A stretch of DNA of 64,000 bases from Methylococcales bacterium (lineage in GTDB: Bacteria; Pseudomonadota; Gammaproteobacteria; Methylococcales; Methylomonadaceae): contig JAPLRP010000020.1 in the NCBI GenBank assembly GCA_026399095.1, positions 1 through 64,000 of the forward strand, in the 5' to 3' direction. Below, piece by piece: positions 15,926 to 25,412 of this stretch. The translations under genes and the position numbers were made by a program. The notes below the pieces were generated by a model. That model was not told the DNA's origin. It did no database searches and saw only the letters and a program-made list of their open reading frames with translations. Numbering within the stretch: the first letter of the stretch is position 1; each line of letters starts with the position of its first letter.

Positions 15926-16408
15926 TTACGCCCCACAACAGCGTTTAAATTTCTTGCCACTACCACACGAACACTGCGCATTCTTACCTTGATTAGTTTG
16001 CAGTTCTACCTTACCCATTGATTTGATAATGCCATCAAGATAAAACCAGCGACCGTTAATTTTTGTAAATCGACTAATCTCATTCATAATGCATTCCTCA
16101 TCATCTTGGCAATAATAGGCTTTAAAAGCCACCAAACCCTTGCCATCCTTTACCTTTCCTTTTTTTATCTCGGTAATTTCCAACCTTAACCATTCAATTT
16201 TTTCTCTGGAAAAATCTATGACTTTGGGCCGCGTGCTTGCCTCCCACGTCTCCTGTAAATAAGCGACATTCCGAAAAACATAGGCAGTATATCGAGAACG
16301 CATAAGCGCTTCAGCAGTTGCCGGTATTTTTTCAGCAGAATGAAAGGGCTCGCAGCATTCTTTATAATTTATGCCAGAACCGCAAAGGCAGTGAAGTTGG
16401 GTATTCAA
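15926..16408 (-). CDS. YchJ-family SEC-C motif protein
   Basis: Two SEC-C-type Cys motifs: CLCGSGINYKECCEPFH and CSCGSGKKFKRCCGA; central YchJ fold (ALMRSRYTAYV). Confidence 0.85.
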   Translation of the reverse strand: MNTQLHCLCGSGINYKECCEPFHSAEKIPATAEALMRSRYTAYVFRNVAYLQETWEASTRPKVIDFSREKIEWLRLEITEIKKGKVKDGKGLVAFKAYYCQDDEECIMNEISRFTKINGRWFYLDGIIKSMGKVELQTNQGKNAQCSCGSGKKFKRCCGA

Positions 16409-16511
16409 AAACTAATCCTTTTAGAAGCCATTACGAGCAGTCGATATATGGCAACCGGCCAAAGGTGAGCCGCTAATAATTAAGCCTACCCACCGTTTTA
16501 TAGTAAAAGCT

Positions 16512-19500
16512 TTAAACAGCTTCAGTAGACTTCTGCTTTGCCAATAAATAATCCAACCACAAATTAGATAATTTTTCCTGCACTGTATTCTGACGTAAAC
16601 GAGCATTCAAATGCGGGAAATCAACTTTATCCAAGTCCTGATCCTGGTTATAGCAGGAATAAACAAAATATTCTTTTCCTGTATCCGCATCCACATGCTT
16701 ACACAAACACTGGGCACAAATACCTTTCATCATGCACTGCATCGGTGAGTTGATAGAACCAATAGCATGATGGGCCTTATTTAGATACGGCTTTAACACA
16801 TCAAAACGCGCAGATTTTACGGCTGCCATCATACGGTCCGAACCGATAACCACTAGATGATCTACATCTGCAAGTGATATGGGTTGCTCACCTAGTTCAC
16901 CTTTAGCATAAGCCACCATACATTCCAATATATTACCCACAAAAGTTTTATCTTGTGGGCGAGTTGGCACTATGGCTTCAACACCTTCACCTTTATCAAC
17001 TGCCCAGATAATTAAATCAGCTGCGGCCTCTACATCTTCAACCTTAAATCGATCTTGTGCCAACTTATAACCCGCAAAATAAATAACACGATTTCCGGCC
17101 GCTCTTAGTGCTTTACCAATAGAAAACAATACCGCATTACCCAAGCCGCCACCGATTAACAGCACGGTTTGATTACTTGGAATATCGGTAGGCGTTCCAG
17201 TTACCCCCATAATGACCAACGGATCGCCGACTTTCCAGGTTGCACAAAGTCGTGAAGAAGAGCCCATTTCCAGAGCAATCAAAGAAATAGTCCCTTTTTC
17301 TTTATCCACTTCAGCGCCCGTTAACGCCAAACCTTCCGCTGCTAATACTGTACCCTCAACGGTTGGCGCAAAAGCCTCATAATTCTGAACCCGGTAAAAT
17401 TGTCCGGGATAAAATTTCTCAGCAGCCAGCGGCGCTTTTACAATTACTTCGATAATAGTCGGTGTCAAGCGATTAATGGCCACGATAGTTGCTTTAAAAG
17501 CGACATCCAAGCGGGCAAATAAATCGTTTAAGACCACATCACGTTCTGATTGTTGTGCAGGATTGAGTTTTGCCAGTTGTTGTTCAAACAACTTAACCAC
17601 ATAAGGGTAGCCATTTTTAGCACTGGCCATAGCCTTAACCACATTGCCGGCATACACAGGATGGTTGTCACCGTAAAAGCTGATAAATTTACCGTCTTTT
17701 TGATAAGACGTTAGTGGCGCCGGCTTACCCAACTTAGGAAATGCCTCATCATGCATAGGTACTAATTCAACAGAATCGTTTGTCCATTCAGGTTCATAGC
17801 GTTGAAAAAACCACTTATCCATCACAAAGGTCTCTGGATATTCACTTTGATAAATCGTGTTAGGCGATGTCCCAGCTGCCACATATAAACTGCGTAACGG
17901 AACCTTAACAACTTGACCGGAATTTTTCCAACGGCCGCCATCCAGCACCAGCTTTTCGAAGTCTACAGCATTTAAATGTCCATACTCGTCAGCATCAGCA
18001 CTAAGCGGACTCATGCCTTCTGCTAGCGCGATACCTTCTTCCAAAGCTTCGCTAATTTCCTCATGGTTTTGACGATATGCAGGGGCATCGACCATGCCTT
18101 TACGATAAAACAGCGTAACGCCACCCCAGGATTCCACTAAAGGCTGGAAGTGTGGTTGCTCGCCCTCGGCTTCCGCACGTTGTCGTTCTGCATGTATTGC
18201 TTTGCCATGCGCCAGAAATTCATCAAGGATGATCGTTTCTTCTTTATCATAACGGCCTCGAACGACCTGTTCACCATAAACATTAACTAATATTTCGTAG
18301 CGATGCAGAATTTTCTCAACCTGTACCGGATAATAAGCCATTAATTCTGTGGCAGTATCAATTGCTGTTAAACCACCACCAATAACACCGGCAGGTAACC
18401 GTACTTGTAAGTTAGCCATTGAAGATGCTTTGGCTGCGCCCGTCAATTGCAACGCCATCAAAAAATCAGAGGCTTTACGTATGCCACGCATTAAATTGTT
18501 TTTAAGATCAATAACGGTTGGTTGACCAGCACCGGAAGCAATACAAATATGATCAAAACCCATACTCCAAGCATCTTCGATAGTTAGTGTGCCACCAAAA
18601 CGGACACCGCCATAAGCACGAAATGCTTTACGTCTTTGCAGTGTTAAGTAAATAACTTTTAAAAAGTTTTTGTCCCATCGCACAGTAATACCGTATTCCG
18701 CAACACCACCAAAACCGGCCAAGATTCGTTTATCCAAATCTTCGTAGAGATCATTAAAATCAACAATCGGCATCGGTAGTGTATTGGCATCACCGGTTAA
18801 CTCCACCGGCAAAGGTTCCAGCTTTAAACCATCAATACCGGCAACACCAAAACCTTCATTTAATAAATAATGGCTCATGGTATAACCAGCAGGACCCAAA
18901 CCTACAACCAACGCATTTTTACCGTTATAAGGTAACATCGTAGGACGCTTAACATTTAACGGATTCCAACGAGTCAATAAACTGTATATTTCAAAACCAT
19001 AAGGCATGAACAATACATCAGTCAATACATTGGTTTCAATTTGCGGGATATTAACCGGATCGGTTTTTTGGTAAATACAGCCTTTCATGCATTCATTACA
19101 AATACGATGCCCCGTACCCGGACACATCGGATTATCAATAATGATAATAGCCAAAGCGCCTATATTGTCACCATTGCGCTTAACCAAATGCATTTCAGAG
19201 ATCTTTTCATCCAACGGACAACCAATAGTTGTCACGCCTAACGGATCAATTTTAAAGGTATTGGTTTTCTTGTTACGCATACCTTTAGAGCATGAATCGG
19301 TATCGCGTTCGTGACAATAAATACAATGATTAACTTCTGAAAGAACCTGACGTTGCTTGTATCTTGGATCAGTTAGTTTAAAACCATCCCGACGACGACG
19401 GTGCTCCAAGTCACCCATCCACGCAGTAAATTGACCACGATCTATCGTGTCATGTTCGACCAATTGATCAAAGTCACGTTTTTCAGGAAATTTAAAACTT

Positions 19501-20222
19501 AACCAGTCAGCGACTATATCGTTATCTTCTTGAGCAACAAAGCTCCAACGCTGCACGACATCCATTAAACCAGTGATAAATTCAGCCTCATCCGCTGCAT
19601 TAATAATATCGCTAAATTCAGATGCCGCGAGTTCATGGCTTGCCAATTTTGCACGTAACGCAGAAACTTGTTCATCCGCACTTTCGTAATCGCTGACCTT
19701 ACCTTTGGCAAGCAACTTGTAATGGCTGGACAATAAACCAATAACCGCACCAACACGTGCAACACGATGCTCAGGATCATTATCTTGATTAGCCTCCGAA
19801 AAACCAGCTTCAATCAATAAATCAAAACGATTCAGGATAGAAGAAATAGCCCAGTCGCTGGTATCTTGGCCTTTAAACACCACACCCAGCTTTTCAACCA
19901 CTTCATTTTTATAGGTAAAAATCGTGTCAATTTCATCCTTGATTTTGACGCTTTGTGCTTGATGCTGTTCAGACACATTAAAGAGCTTGGCGACAAACTG
20001 ACCCACATAAGGCCCCATATTCACCAATAGCTCAGAAACTTCTTCTGGCTTTAGACCCTCGCCTTGGTTTTGGCGATAAGCCGCAAATTTATTGTAAAGC
20101 TCAACATCATGTTTTTTAATCGACCCATCAAACACATCCAATAAATCTGTTAGACGTGCCGCATCGTATAAATCAGCGTAAGTAAAGCCAGGGATTCCAA
20201 GAGTAAGAGTGTGTTGTTTCAT
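16512..20222 (-). CDS. Large multidomain FAD/Fe-S pyridine-nucleotide oxidoreductase (N-terminal helical domain + Cys-rich GltD-like + PyrK/NfnA-like)
   Basis: 1236 aa ORF: CIYCHERDTDSC, CPGTGHRICNECMKGC, VVGLGPAGYTMSHYLLNEGF (FAD), GGGLTAIDTATE, LIGGGLGNAVLFSIGKAL, CMMKGICAQCLCKH ([2Fe-2S]-type). Confidence 0.85.
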   Translation of the reverse strand: MKQHTLTLGIPGFTYADLYDAARLTDLLDVFDGSIKKHDVELYNKFAAYRQNQGEGLKPEEVSELLVNMGPYVGQFVAKLFNVSEQHQAQSVKIKDEIDTIFTYKNEVVEKLGVVFKGQDTSDWAISSILNRFDLLIEAGFSEANQDNDPEHRVARVGAVIGLLSSHYKLLAKGKVSDYESADEQVSALRAKLASHELAASEFSDIINAADEAEFITGLMDVVQRWSFVAQEDNDIVADWLSFKFPEKRDFDQLVEHDTIDRGQFTAWMGDLEHRRRRDGFKLTDPRYKQRQVLSEVNHCIYCHERDTDSCSKGMRNKKTNTFKIDPLGVTTIGCPLDEKISEMHLVKRNGDNIGALAIIIIDNPMCPGTGHRICNECMKGCIYQKTDPVNIPQIETNVLTDVLFMPYGFEIYSLLTRWNPLNVKRPTMLPYNGKNALVVGLGPAGYTMSHYLLNEGFGVAGIDGLKLEPLPVELTGDANTLPMPIVDFNDLYEDLDKRILAGFGGVAEYGITVRWDKNFLKVIYLTLQRRKAFRAYGGVRFGGTLTIEDAWSMGFDHICIASGAGQPTVIDLKNNLMRGIRKASDFLMALQLTGAAKASSMANLQVRLPAGVIGGGLTAIDTATELMAYYPVQVEKILHRYEILVNVYGEQVVRGRYDKEETIILDEFLAHGKAIHAERQRAEAEGEQPHFQPLVESWGGVTLFYRKGMVDAPAYRQNHEEISEALEEGIALAEGMSPLSADADEYGHLNAVDFEKLVLDGGRWKNSGQVVKVPLRSLYVAAGTSPNTIYQSEYPETFVMDKWFFQRYEPEWTNDSVELVPMHDEAFPKLGKPAPLTSYQKDGKFISFYGDNHPVYAGNVVKAMASAKNGYPYVVKLFEQQLAKLNPAQQSERDVVLNDLFARLDVAFKATIVAINRLTPTIIEVIVKAPLAAEKFYPGQFYRVQNYEAFAPTVEGTVLAAEGLALTGAEVDKEKGTISLIALEMGSSSRLCATWKVGDPLVIMGVTGTPTDIPSNQTVLLIGGGLGNAVLFSIGKALRAAGNRVIYFAGYKLAQDRFKVEDVEAAADLIIWAVDKGEGVEAIVPTRPQDKTFVGNILECMVAYAKGELGEQPISLADVDHLVVIGSDRMMAAVKSARFDVLKPYLNKAHHAIGSINSPMQCMMKGICAQCLCKHVDADTGKEYFVYSCYNQDQDLDKVDFPHLNARLRQNTVQEKLSNLWLDYLLAKQKSTEAV

Positions 20223-20953
20223 AATACTTATGATTAAATAGCTTAATGTACAAAAAGGTCAATAAAACAGGACCGTTTGAACAGCTAAGGTTACTGAAAG
20301 GGAAAATTTGTCGATATTTTAAGGAAATATGACTATTTTATCCATACATAATGTTCTTAAGCATCATCTTACGATGAATACCTTTGAACATTTTATTTGA
20401 TACCCATGTTGTACTCGATGTTCTTCTTAATCGCAACGGCTAACCCGACATACAAAATAAACCCTCTTTTTCTACCTCCCTTAAGCGCCTTTGTATCTAT
20501 GGCCATTCGCAGCGCGTTGAATGGCATTTCAAACCTCAGTAAAGTGACTTTAACACGTTGATAGCCCTCGGTATTCCTTTTTCAGGATAGGTCCGCGGCT
20601 TTCTGTGTGTCTGCTGACGGTTTTTGTAAAATACAATTTAATCCTACCTTACAAAGGGTTGTCGTGTTTTACCCATAACATTTACTGCTTAATAATTGTA
20701 TTTACCATCTTATAGACTACATTTATCAATAGACTGAATGTTTTTTGTAAACTCGCTAATCCTTTTAGTGCCTTACCTGCAAGCCATTAGGCGCTCTTAA
20801 GTCTTTTTGGCAATGCACTCGGATAGCGGCGGGCTTAATCACGCTATCATTTAAGCCGGACACCGGCAGTGCCAGGCAAAGACTAAATACTCGCAGCGAT
20901 TTTACAAATACCGGCAACAAGTTCCGTCAAACTAAACCGGAGACACAAACATT

Positions 20954-21466
20954 ATGAGCATGCTGCATTTCTTTCCCGCCACGGATGCCGAACAAGTTAA
21001 CTGGCTGACTCACTATGCTTTAAGGCTTACTATTAATGGGACGACGTGTGGAATCAGTGCTCGGGAGATTGCGCGTACTCAGGCAGATTTGCTTTATCAC
21101 CGTTGGTTTATACAGTTCGGGTATCCTGCAAGACTGAATGATGCCAAGGCAATCGCTGCCTATAAAAAACAACTCTTAACGGGTCATAGCCAAGACAGCA
21201 TTATATATCCAGAACCGATCAGCACCCCGAAGCCACCCCCGCAACCTGTGCCGGGTATTTATACGCGACTGATGAACCAGATTAGCCGTATTAAGGCCAG
21301 TCCAAATTATACTGAAACTATCGGTAAAGACTTGGGTATTATTCCGCTGATGCATAGCGTTGAACATTCTGATCCGGGCTATTGGCTAACAACAGAGATT
21401 GGGATGAATGCAAGCCGGGTGCAAATTGATTTTACTAAATACGGTCATGAGGGTATCTGGATCTAA
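20954..21466 (+). CDS. Conserved hypothetical protein, apparently C-terminally shortened
   Basis: 170 aa ORF; N-term 'FFPATDAEQVNWL', Pro-rich linker, 'RIKASPNYTETIGKDLGI' as in a widespread hypothetical family; ends at GHEGIWI. Confidence 0.65.
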   Translation: MSMLHFFPATDAEQVNWLTHYALRLTINGTTCGISAREIARTQADLLYHRWFIQFGYPARLNDAKAIAAYKKQLLTGHSQDSIIYPEPISTPKPPPQPVPGIYTRLMNQISRIKASPNYTETIGKDLGIIPLMHSVEHSDPGYWLTTEIGMNASRVQIDFTKYGHEGIWI

Positions 21467-21543
21467 TGCCAAAGGGATATAAGCGTTGACTTAACCCGTC
21501 TAAATTTTGAAAGCTAAGGTTTTTAGGGAATATAACCAATTTT

Positions 21544-21584
21544 GGAACGGCTTTAGCCACGATTTTCGCGGCTAAAGCCGTTCC
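21544..21584. repeat. REP-like palindrome
   Basis: Perfect 15-bp inverted repeat GGAACGGCTTTAGCC ... GGCTAAAGCCGTTCC; on the minus strand it begins ATGTAGGAACGGCTTTAGCCGCG. Confidence 0.65.
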
Positions 21585-21797
21585 TACATAAAAGTAATTC
21601 ATAACTACTTGGAGCCCTACTAACTTAATAAACATTTTTACTCATTTATAAAAAAAATTATTTTTTATTACCAAATTTTATCGCTTTATTTACAAAAAAT
21701 GACGTTAGTGTCTGATAACTTGAGAGCTATGTAATGTGGCATTACATGCCTGCTTTGTCTGTAAGTCATAACCTCAACTAAACTGGAAAAAATCTTT

Positions 21798-22808
21798 ATG
21801 GCCAAATACCCATCCAGATTTATTAATCTTCGTAGCGCCTTGGTTACTGAGCAAAGGGATTGTATGCTGCCATTAAAGGTAAAGGGCCTTAAAAAGATGC
21901 CGTTAGCTGGCGACTGCAACGCCGCTATCAAAGAGTTAGATAAAAAAATCCATCGCAAAAGACCCCATAGCTTCACATTATTACCCTCTGCTCCGACGCT
22001 GTTTAACGACTGCTATTTTCGGGTCACTAACAATCTTGATGAACAACTCACCGAAAATGGTAAAGCGTTACGCCAAGCAACACTTGCTGCAGAAGCTGCC
22101 GCACAAGCTAAAATCCGTTTTCTTGGCATTATCAGCCACGAACTCATGACGCCTTTGTTTGCTATTAGCGGCTTTGCAAGCTTACTGAGTAACACCGAAA
22201 TCCCCTTAAAACAAAAAGAACAAGCTATTCATATTGCCGACGCCAGCCGGAAATTACAGCATCTTTTTAATGAAGCATTAACTTTTATACAGCTTAACTC
22301 AGGTGAAGTGGCTATTGAAAAGCACCCTTTTTCAATAGCCACTCTGCTGAATACTATATCCAAGAAACATTATACTGAGGCGCGAAGCAAAGAACTGTCC
22401 GTTATCACCGCTATCGACAATGCTTTGTCTAATTTACTGGGCGATGAGAGCTTGCTTGAACATGCGCTAAGTCTCTTGGCCTGTAATGCCATTAAATTTA
22501 CCCAGCAAGGCAGCGTTACTCTCTCAGCCCATTTACTGGCTATGGAAAATGGGCGAGCTCAGCTTGAATTTAGCGTAAAAGATACCGGTCCCGGTATTCC
22601 GTTAGATCGTCAAAAAGACTTATTTCAGGCTTTTGAGCCTCTAGATTCCTCGCTTACCCGTTGCAATGGTGGGTTGGGGCTTGGCTTGTTAATTTGCTTG
22701 CACTTGATCAATTTGTTGAATGGCGAACTGGCTGTTGAAAGTAGTATTGGGAACGGCAGTTTATTTCGTATTAAATTATGGCTGGACATCAACTCGTCTT
22801 CTGTATAA
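21798..22808 (+). CDS. Soluble sensor histidine kinase (HisKA + HATPase_c, no TM, no receiver)
   Basis: H-box ISHELMTPL, N-box LLACNAIKFT, G-boxes VKDTGPGIP and GGLGLGLLI. Confidence 0.9.
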   Translation: MAKYPSRFINLRSALVTEQRDCMLPLKVKGLKKMPLAGDCNAAIKELDKKIHRKRPHSFTLLPSAPTLFNDCYFRVTNNLDEQLTENGKALRQATLAAEAAAQAKIRFLGIISHELMTPLFAISGFASLLSNTEIPLKQKEQAIHIADASRKLQHLFNEALTFIQLNSGEVAIEKHPFSIATLLNTISKKHYTEARSKELSVITAIDNALSNLLGDESLLEHALSLLACNAIKFTQQGSVTLSAHLLAMENGRAQLEFSVKDTGPGIPLDRQKDLFQAFEPLDSSLTRCNGGLGLGLLICLHLINLLNGELAVESSIGNGSLFRIKLWLDINSSSV

Positions 22809-23163
22809 ACCTAGAAAAATAATTTGATCCACGAAAAACACATAAAGCATGAAAATTTTAAAAAAATACTATAAGTAGCCCGCCACCTAAAAGATGAAAG
22901 TCTTTGAATTATAACTGGTTGATTAATTTCTTTTTTTTCGTGGACTAATAGCTGTTTTTTAGCATTAAACCTTACCTAAAATAGCTTTTTTTAAATAGTA
23001 CTTGATAGCTATTAGCTTTATTTATGCGGTTACTATTTTGTCTCTTTAGACAAATCAGTGCTTTTTAAGCAAAGCAGTATATATAGACTATTATTCAAAT
23101 GACAATTGTTATTACTACCCATTGATACTTTTAACGGGTACCTAATCGAGGCGGATTCATATT

Positions 23164-24090
23164 ATGCATAACACTAACAACAGCTTGATTTCGAATATGC
23201 GTCAAGGCTCCACTGAGATTCTTGCAAATGGTGCTCTTAATTTTAATCTGCAAACATCTGAACAAAAACCAGTTCAGGCTAATAAAAATATAAAGACAAT
23301 GTCGACTTCTCATAATGTCGTTATTTACAGCAGTGATCGAGAGCAGCACCATAAAGAACAAAAACTCAGTTCCACAATCATTCCAGAACCGGCCACACAG
23401 GCCAAAATACGCTTTCTCAAGACCATAAGCCGCGAAATAATGGCGCCCTTAACGAACATTATTGATTATTCCGACTTGTTGGGCGATTCCGATATGCCAA
23501 CGCTACAAAAGGAGCAGACTCGGCTCATTATTAATGCTTCTTTGCAATTACAAAATCTGCTGAATGAAGCATTAGCCTTTTCAGAGTTAAGTTCTGATGA
23601 AGTGAGTATTGAAAATTTACCATTATCACCATCATCTTTATTAAGTCAGATCTGGGAACGCATCAGTAAAACGGCGCTGGTTAAAGGTATTTCTGTTAAT
23701 GTCGCTATTGATCCGCTGTTACCTGATTTACTCGGCGATGAGCGTTTACTAAATCATGCTTTAGACATATTAGCAGCTAATGCTATCAAGTTTACTCGAC
23801 AAGGACGAATTAATCTTAATGCACAATTATTGGATACCCAAGAAGGGCGTGTTCAGGTGGCGTTTGCTGTAAAAGATACCGGCATAGGTATTCCGATGTA
23901 TCGACAAAACGAGATCTCTCAAATGCTTGATCCATCCAACACACATAAGCCAAGCAGTATGGGTTTGGGCTTGCTTATTTGTAAACGCTTAGTGAAATTA
24001 TTGGGCGGCGAGCTGTCATTTGACAGCCAGTTTGGCTCAGGTAGTCAGTTTCGTATCAGCCTTTGGCTGGAAACCAATTTAACCGGTTAA
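23164..24090 (+). CDS. Histidine-kinase-like protein with a degenerate H-box (His replaced by Arg)
   Basis: H-box region reads ISREIMAPL; N-box LAANAIKFT and G-boxes VKDTGIGIP, MGLGLLI retained. Confidence 0.88.
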   Translation: MHNTNNSLISNMRQGSTEILANGALNFNLQTSEQKPVQANKNIKTMSTSHNVVIYSSDREQHHKEQKLSSTIIPEPATQAKIRFLKTISREIMAPLTNIIDYSDLLGDSDMPTLQKEQTRLIINASLQLQNLLNEALAFSELSSDEVSIENLPLSPSSLLSQIWERISKTALVKGISVNVAIDPLLPDLLGDERLLNHALDILAANAIKFTRQGRINLNAQLLDTQEGRVQVAFAVKDTGIGIPMYRQNEISQMLDPSNTHKPSSMGLGLLICKRLVKLLGGELSFDSQFGSGSQFRISLWLETNLTG

Positions 24091-24164
24091 TCGACGCTAC
24101 TTTAGGAAATTCTGGCTACTGTGATTTGTTACTGCAGGCTGTTTTTTGGAGGCCTTCACAGCCT

Positions 24165-24188
24165 AGGACGAGGTTAATACCCCGTCCT
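24165..24188. terminator. Stem-loop between the convergent HK and ftsZ genes
   Basis: AGGACGaGG-ttaata-CCcCGTCCT, lies between two convergent gene ends. Confidence 0.4.
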
Positions 24189-24221
24189 GCCTGAGAATAT
24201 CTTCTTTTTCTTGCTGACTAT

Positions 24222-25403
24222 TTAATCAGCCTGACGTCTTAAAAAAGCAGGGATATCCAAATAATCCAGATCTACTTCTTTTTTGGTTTGAGCACCAAAA
24301 CGTGTTTCTCTTGTTTCGTGCTTACCACCTTGACGAATCACAGTGGGTTTGTCAAGATCATCATAAGTAGCGCTTGATGCTGCCGGTTTATGTAAAATCT
24401 TAACAGGCGCTTTAACCGCTACTGGTGGCATGCCCATGCCGGTTGCTACAACAGTTACTTTAAGCTCGTCGCCCAAGGTTGGATCAATCGCCATACCAAT
24501 TTTGATAACGGCATCTTCTGAAGCAAACTCGTGAACGATATTACCGACTTCGTTAAACTCGGCAACGCCCATATCTGCTGCACAGATATTAACCAAAATG
24601 CCACGAGCACCTTGTAAATTAATATCTTCAAGTAAGGGACAAGCAATGGCTTTTTCGGCAGCTTCACGCGCACGATGTTCGCCTGTTGCCGAACCCATAC
24701 CCATAATCGCTGCGCCCATTCCAGACATGACCGTTCTAACGTCGGCGAAATCGACGTTGATCATGCCAGGATGAATAATCAGCTCGGTAATGCCTTGAAC
24801 TGCATCCAATAATACATCATTGGCCGCTTTAAACGCATTCATTAAAGACACGTTATTACCCAGCACCGGCAATAATTTCTGATTAGGAATGGTAATCAGA
24901 GAATCTACGTATTTTTCAAGCTCCAAGATGCCTTGTTCTGCAACAGCCATCTTCTTTTTACCTTCAAACTGAAAAGGCTTAGTCACTACAGCAACTGTCA
25001 ATATACCCATTTCCCTTGCGATTTGCGCAATAACAGGAATTGCCCCGGTACCGGTTCCACCGCCCATACCAGCAGTCAGAAACACCATATCAGCGCCTTG
25101 CAGAACTTCTTTGATACGATCTTTGTTTTCTTCAGCAGCATGCTTGCCAATTTCCGGATTAGTACCGGCACCCAGACCTTTAGTTAATTCGACACCCAGT
25201 TGAATGACCGTATCAACGGTAATTTTTCTTAATGCTTGTGCATCTGTATTGGCGCAGATAAACTCAACGCCATCGATATGACAGCCAACCATGTGATTAA
25301 CTGCATTGCCACCACCACCGCCGACACCAATAACCTTGATGACGGCGGTTTCACTATAAGTATCTACCAATTCATATTTCACGACAACACCCCTTAAATA
25401 CAA
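24222..25403 (-). CDS. ftsZ: Cell division protein FtsZ (likely GTG start at 25382)
   Basis: Tubulin signature [11 protein letters not shown]-terminal [20 protein letters not shown] 7 nt upstream of GTG AAA TAT. Confidence 0.98.
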   Translation of the reverse strand: MYLRGVVVKYELVDTYSETAVIKVIGVGGGGGNAVNHMVGCHIDGVEFICANTDAQALRKITVDTVIQLGVELTKGLGAGTNPEIGKHAAEENKDRIKEVLQGADMVFLTAGMGGGTGTGAIPVIAQIAREMGILTVAVVTKPFQFEGKKKMAVAEQGILELEKYVDSLITIPNQKLLPVLGNNVSLMNAFKAANDVLLDAVQGITELIIHPGMINVDFADVRTVMSGMGAAIMGMGSATGEHRAREAAEKAIACPLLEDINLQGARGILVNICAADMGVAEFNEVGNIVHEFASEDAVIKIGMAIDPTLGDELKVTVVATGMGMPPVAVKAPVKILHKPAASSATYDDLDKPTVIRQGGKHETRETRFGAQTKKEVDLDYLDIPAFLRRQAD

Positions 25404-25412
25404 AAAAATTAA

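Noticed and set aside
19041-19314. Plus-strand ORFs inside the 1236-aa oxidoreductase
   Set aside because: Antisense shadows of the Cys-rich region; no motif of their own.
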